DNA from: Liquidambar formosana
Taxonomy: Eukaryota; Streptophyta; Magnoliopsida; Saxifragales; Altingiaceae
Reading direction: 5' to 3'
Assembly (NCBI GenBank): GCA_039720395.1
Contig: CM077833.1
Location: 28,852,271-28,916,270 of the forward strand
Length of the DNA: 64,000 bases
The stretch's first letter is position 1, and every line of letters begins with the position of its first letter. The translations under genes and the position numbers were made by a program. Positions 59,401 to 64,000 of the stretch are shown here, one piece after another. The notes under the pieces were generated by a model that saw only the letters and a list, made by a program, of their open reading frames with translations, did not search any database and was not told where the DNA came from.

Positions 59401-62400
59401 GCATCCTTGGTTTCCAAAAACTTAATCATTAATAAACAAACCAATAAGAATGAAAATGTCACCCTTTAAAGTTGTTTAGTGATTAGTAAATTAATAGAAC
59501 TATCCAGTTATGAATTAATTAATGATTTCAATCCAATATAAACTCCTGTTGCCTTCAAAAAAAAAAAAAACAAAACAAAAAAAAACAACAAACAAACAAA
59601 TAAACCCTATGTCCTTTACTATTTCATCAGGTTGCCTAAAAAAGGGTACTACTTCTTTCTCTTTCCTCATTCATCAAGATAAGCACCCTTTCATGTCGTC
59701 AGTATTATACTGTACAGTTCGTGTAGGGAACCAATCAAGTATAAGTAACGAATTAATTCAAGTATCATCAAGAAAAATAAATTTTAAAAGAAAAAATCTC
59801 AAGAGTGGCATAAAAGAAACCAATCGACAACAATACCTTGTACAGTATATTTGAGTATGAGGGCGTAGGAACTTTGGAACTTTCACAAAAGCCTCAAATG
59901 CTGTAGGCGCAAGAGGTGCATCGCTAGGCCCTACATAAAAGAAGAATGCCATCTGAGAACATTTCCAGAAACAGATTATATAGCTTGATCAACCACACCA
60001 AATTGTGATTATGACTAAAAGAAAGTAAAATGTATACGATACTTTAGTTCAAGTAGTAATCTGATTAGAACAAAGTACAAACAATACCCTCAATTAGAGA
60101 AGGAAGCTACATCAACACCTATGAAGTAGGGATACAGATATGGGATATGGATACACTGATACAGCAATTTATAAAAAAAGAAAAAGAAAAAAGAGAGAGA
60201 GATAATACATGTCTGGGATAAGCTTAGAAATAAATATATAGATATATCTATTGTATTACCTTTTAAAACTCCCTTTAAAACATTTATTTATTTTCTTTTA
60301 TCTTATTTTCGTATTTATAAACAATAATTAAAATTTAAACTCTTTTTTTAAGAGAAAACTACAATTCAATCCCTATTACCTCTTTTTTTAAGAAAAGCTT
60401 ATTGCACGTTGATGGTTGGGGACTAAAGTCTCTTTTTTAAGGTTAGTAGTTACACTCCTACGCAAAACCCAGCCCAACCAATCAGGTTTTGTTTTTACTG
60501 GAAACATAATAATATGATTAGAAGTTACACTCTTTGCAAATACTTATGAAACTGCATATTTGGGGCATTCTTTCAAATGAACACATATGTAACTATGTAT
60601 GTATGCATATAATTATTAACTACACACAAATATATAATATATCTATTTCGCAAAATAAAAATACATCTAAAACACATATATGCATACACAAAAACTCCTG
60701 ACTCTTAAAATTTGCAAATACTTGACAAGAACAGTAGCCCATTTTCACAATTTATCAACATAAATTTTATTTTTCTGTAGATGTCATCATTCAGAAAAAT
60801 GACCTGGCAGTTGAACCATGACCAAGTGAACCGACATCTGACCAGGTACCAAGTGGTGTGAGATTTTAACGACTCTTGAATTCAATGTTGACATATGTGA
60901 CTACTATATATATCAATGTAAATTATACTATTATCCAGGTGTACTAAAATTTAACATATTCATGTAACGCAATATAGTAAAAAATATATATTTTACATCA
61001 TTATATTAACATGGAATTTTTATGCGTAGATTAAACAATATCAGAAAGCGATTACTAAACAATACAATAAAACGAATTAGAGTCATTGACAAATTATCAG
61101 GTAAAAATCAGCTACTGAATCTGCTAAACAGAGCCTAAGATTCAAAATAATTTTTTATTTCCAGTCAACTGCAGAGATGAATCATTGACTACAAAGATCC
61201 TATGTAAAAAATCCATTATGGGTCCTCAGCACTGAAAATTCCCCTCTTAATATCACAGAATTTCTATAGTCACTCAAGGACCCTCAAGTAAAAACAAGGG
61301 CAAGCAGCAAACTCTTACCACAGTAATAAGTAGTTAAAACACGCGCATCAGCTGCATAAGCATGAATCTCGCTGGCCATGTTGCGGATGGAATCATACTG
61401 TTCCAGGTTCAGCGGCTGGCAGAAATTAATGCACGCATGTCATCTTGTCATAAAGAATAGAACTACAACATCATCCTAGGAATTCAAGTTCATTAATAAC
61501 ACCAAAAAAGTCAATGTTTCCTGCCTATTTGCAACAACCCATTCATACCTCATCCCACAAGTAGAAATAGGCCTTCTTCCAATGAGTCTTTCTCTTTAAG
61601 ATCTCAATTTCTTTTTGCAAGTAATCCTTCGGTACATCACTACTGTTTGCACATCCACAAGCCGATGCAAGATCATTAGCGCTCCTGGTAAAAACGCTTG
61701 ATATAAGTTAGTATGACAACTGATTATATACCCAGAGACTACTTGATTTAGTGGTACAGCATATGCCGCTAGTCGTGAGTCTGAAAAATATTCATCTGAC
61801 TTTGGATGATCGGCTACAACAACAAAAAAGAAAGGGAAAAAATTCAGCAAGTGTAACTTCTGAAGCTATTTACTTCCCAATTGGAGACTATAGATCCATG
61901 ATTGAAAATATTAGAAACGCAATCAATGAATTTTGTATAGAAATCAGAAATAACCCAAAGTAAAACTCAGCTTGCTCAACAAAATACCTGGCCATGGACA
62001 GGTGTATGTCAAAACACGCATACTATCACCCCATCTACAAAAATATGGGCTGATTCTATACTGAAGGAGCCACTTGAAATGCAGATCCAATGCCTCAAAC
62101 CACTCATCACTTCCATGTTGAACACCAAAACGATCCTCAATTACTGTATCAGATATCTAAATCACAGTTAAAGTAGCAGACACTCAAAAACTTTTACTGA
62201 CTCACAAAAATGCAGCCATACTATTTCGGCCTGACAGAAACACTATATTTCAAACAATATTTCAAACCAAAGTACCAAAGAAAAAGAGGAAAAAAGAAAA
62301 CCCTTTTCGAATTCAAAAACCACATAAGATACAGGATACACCAAATACTGCAGGAAGTGAAGGTGTTGCTGGAAGAATGAATTCCCAAACTGTCAAACTT

Positions 62401-63506
62401 AATTTCAGACGTACTGACAGGTTTGAAATGGCATCTTCATCCATCATATCTACTGGCCCATTATCTGAAAAGAACTCAGAAAATGATGGTGACAGAACAA
62501 CTCGTCTTAAAGATGTAGTTGCAGATTTCACTCTTTCTACCTAAAAAACAAAGGCTCATAAAAATAGCTTAAATAAACACAAGGTCAAACCCAAAGGATT
62601 GATTTTAAAAAATATATATATTTTCAGATACCCACCACTTCATCCAATGTTTTCCCATCAATGGGCTCCACAATGTCAAGACAGTTCCTTAGTTCTCTGT
62701 ACAGTTGACGCTTTTCAGCTTTGCCCAGGAATTGTGCTGAAGATCTGTGATGAGTTGGAATGAATAATTGTAGAAAGCTCCATGTCTAAATTTCAGGTAA
62801 AAGATACACAGGAGTAATAGTTTAAACATTATGAACTCATGCAATAGTTGAAAACACCATAACAAGCAGAGAGCCAGAGATTAACAGTGAGATTTTGAAG
62901 ACTAAATATGCAGATCAGAACTAATATTTAACTGAAGTAAAGAGGATAGACTATCACTCTGCATTTGCCTTGGTAGCAGTAATGATGAATTCCCCTTCAT
63001 ACTGGCCTGGGGGTTGTGCATTAGGAACATCTATGGAAACCCAAATTGCTGTTGTCTCTCTGCAGCAATAAAACAATCTCAATTATAAGCAATCAAAAGA
63101 AGTTATCCAGTATAATTTACAACACCATAACACTAAAACATATAAAAAAATAAAACAAACAAGTAGACAGTACCCTGGAAGAAGGCTTATTTGAGTGACT
63201 GGAAGATCAAGGGGTACAAGAGCATCTGGGACACCCAAGATGGGCACCACACGCCGCAATGTCAATGATTGTCCAACAACCAACCTGTACACAGCCGATA
63301 TCAGCAACACTATGAACTCTAAGAATAAATCCTAAAGCAGAACCAGGAACAAAGTGCCTTCAAACTTACCTATCACCAGATGTGGAGCATAAGTCACTAC
63401 ATTGAACCTGTACAACTCCGGCAATACCAGGACCACCCCAAGAAACTTTTGGACGTATAGCAATTTGAACACTTTCTCTCTCATTTCTTCCCGCCAGAAG
63501 AGTTAT
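56427..63506 (-). CDS. GH123/DUF4091-type glycoside hydrolase-like protein (5' end outside window)
   Basis: Fourteen exons visible: 63506-63370, 63284-63174, 63059-62958, 62744-62636, 62540-62340, 62156-61988, 61813-61732, 61684-61549, 61415-61319, 59930-59837, 58817-58745, 57424-57251, 57145-57023, 56588-56427. All join in phase to 589 residues ending 'GEIFSACRT'. The first ~240 residues are beta-sandwich-like ('LLAGRNERESVQIAIRP', 'PPGQYEGEFIITA'), as in the GH123 N-terminal domain. The C-terminal part matches the GH123 catalytic domain: 'KKAYFYLWDEP' with adjacent Asp-Glu at 348-349 (61549-61554), 'PSDPHPNWHLGMRGTQHRAV', 'GTGFLYWGANCYE', 'GDGVLFYPG'. Characterised bacterial GH123 enzymes are beta-N-acetylgalactosaminidases using an Asp-Glu pair in substrate-assisted catalysis. 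The plant substrate is unknown. The start and any signal peptide lie beyond 64000. Confidence 0.85.
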
Positions 63507-64000
63507 CTTTAAGGAGGGGGGGAAAATAATATATCAGACACCAGAATGGTACAGCAACTCAAAAACAGAAGGAAATAAATTCCAACACCCCCCCCCCCCC
63601 CTTGGAAGGCTCCTGCAGGGGGGAAGAGGTTTAATTCATAGCACATACGCCATACGACATCAAGAAAAATCAATTCTGTATTGAATAGATCAGTGGTTAC
63701 TATATGCTTATGTTTGTGACATCTCCATGTCCCATACTCCCATCTCTCCTAAGTCCTAACTAACAGTGGAACGGGCAGAAGACCACAAAAATGTACCTGG
63801 GGCAGAGTAACATGCAATGAATACAAATTGATCTCTAACTAAATCCATTGACATATTAAATTGCAACCAAGAGATCAAGTTTTCTGGTTAGCTTACCCAG
63901 AGGAAAGGGTAAGTCATAAAGAACTTAGATCCAACTTATCCAATCAAAGGCCAAACGTGTACTCTAAGATATTTTCTGAAAACCTTTTCAACTGTGCTAC
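63507..64000 (-). other. Intron of the GH123-like gene
   Basis: No in-phase exon was recognised upstream of the acceptor at 63507. The stretch is AT-rich with a C tract at about 63589-63601 and is best read as intron continuing past the window edge. Confidence 0.5.

Overview
This window is nuclear DNA of a eudicot plant. It is AT-rich, its genes are split by GT-AG introns, simple repeats are common, and small non-autonomous transposons of plant type fill the intergenic space. All exon models were built by hand from splice sites, reading phase and family motifs. Nothing was checked against transcripts or databases, and the species is not identifiable from the sequence alone.

Layout. 1-6385 has no recognisable gene and holds nested foldback transposons, including a ~1 kb Mutator-like element with a 9-bp target duplication. 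6386-10855 (-) is a JAC1-like auxilin-type J-domain protein. 11.7-14.6 kb is the promoter region of the next gene: a tandemly duplicated G-box segment whose distal copy is split by a 2.1-kb Helitron. 16452-21313 (+) is a GBF3/CPRF1-type bZIP factor. 23019-25184 (-) is an RRA-type GT77 arabinosyltransferase carrying a one-base frameshift. 25.2-31.7 kb is repeats, including a second Helitron-like element and a 693-bp hAT element with perfect 8-bp target duplications. 31730-35726 (-) is a PP2C55/80-type phosphatase with a second hAT element in its first coding intron. 37970-41599 (-) is a CYP72-clan P450. 41.6-47.8 kb is repeats, including decayed IDD-gene fragments and a 119-bp hairpin. 47868-50441 (-) is an INDETERMINATE DOMAIN zinc-finger gene, also with a one-base frameshift. 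50.4-56.4 kb has no recognisable gene. 56427-63506 (-) is the 3' part of a GH123/DUF4091-type glycoside hydrolase-like gene that runs off the right edge.

The seven genes are unrelated housekeeping, regulatory or metabolic genes (chloroplast movement, light/ABA transcription, cell-wall arabinosylation, plastid/mitochondrial-type phosphatase, P450 metabolism, C2H2 transcription, putative hexosaminidase). I see no biosynthetic cluster, no defence island and no convincing new multi-gene system. The points most worth checking are the two frameshifts in otherwise intact genes, the Helitron-split promoter duplication upstream of a G-box-binding factor, the IDD-derived fragments, and the plant GH123-like enzyme with its Asp-Glu pair intact.
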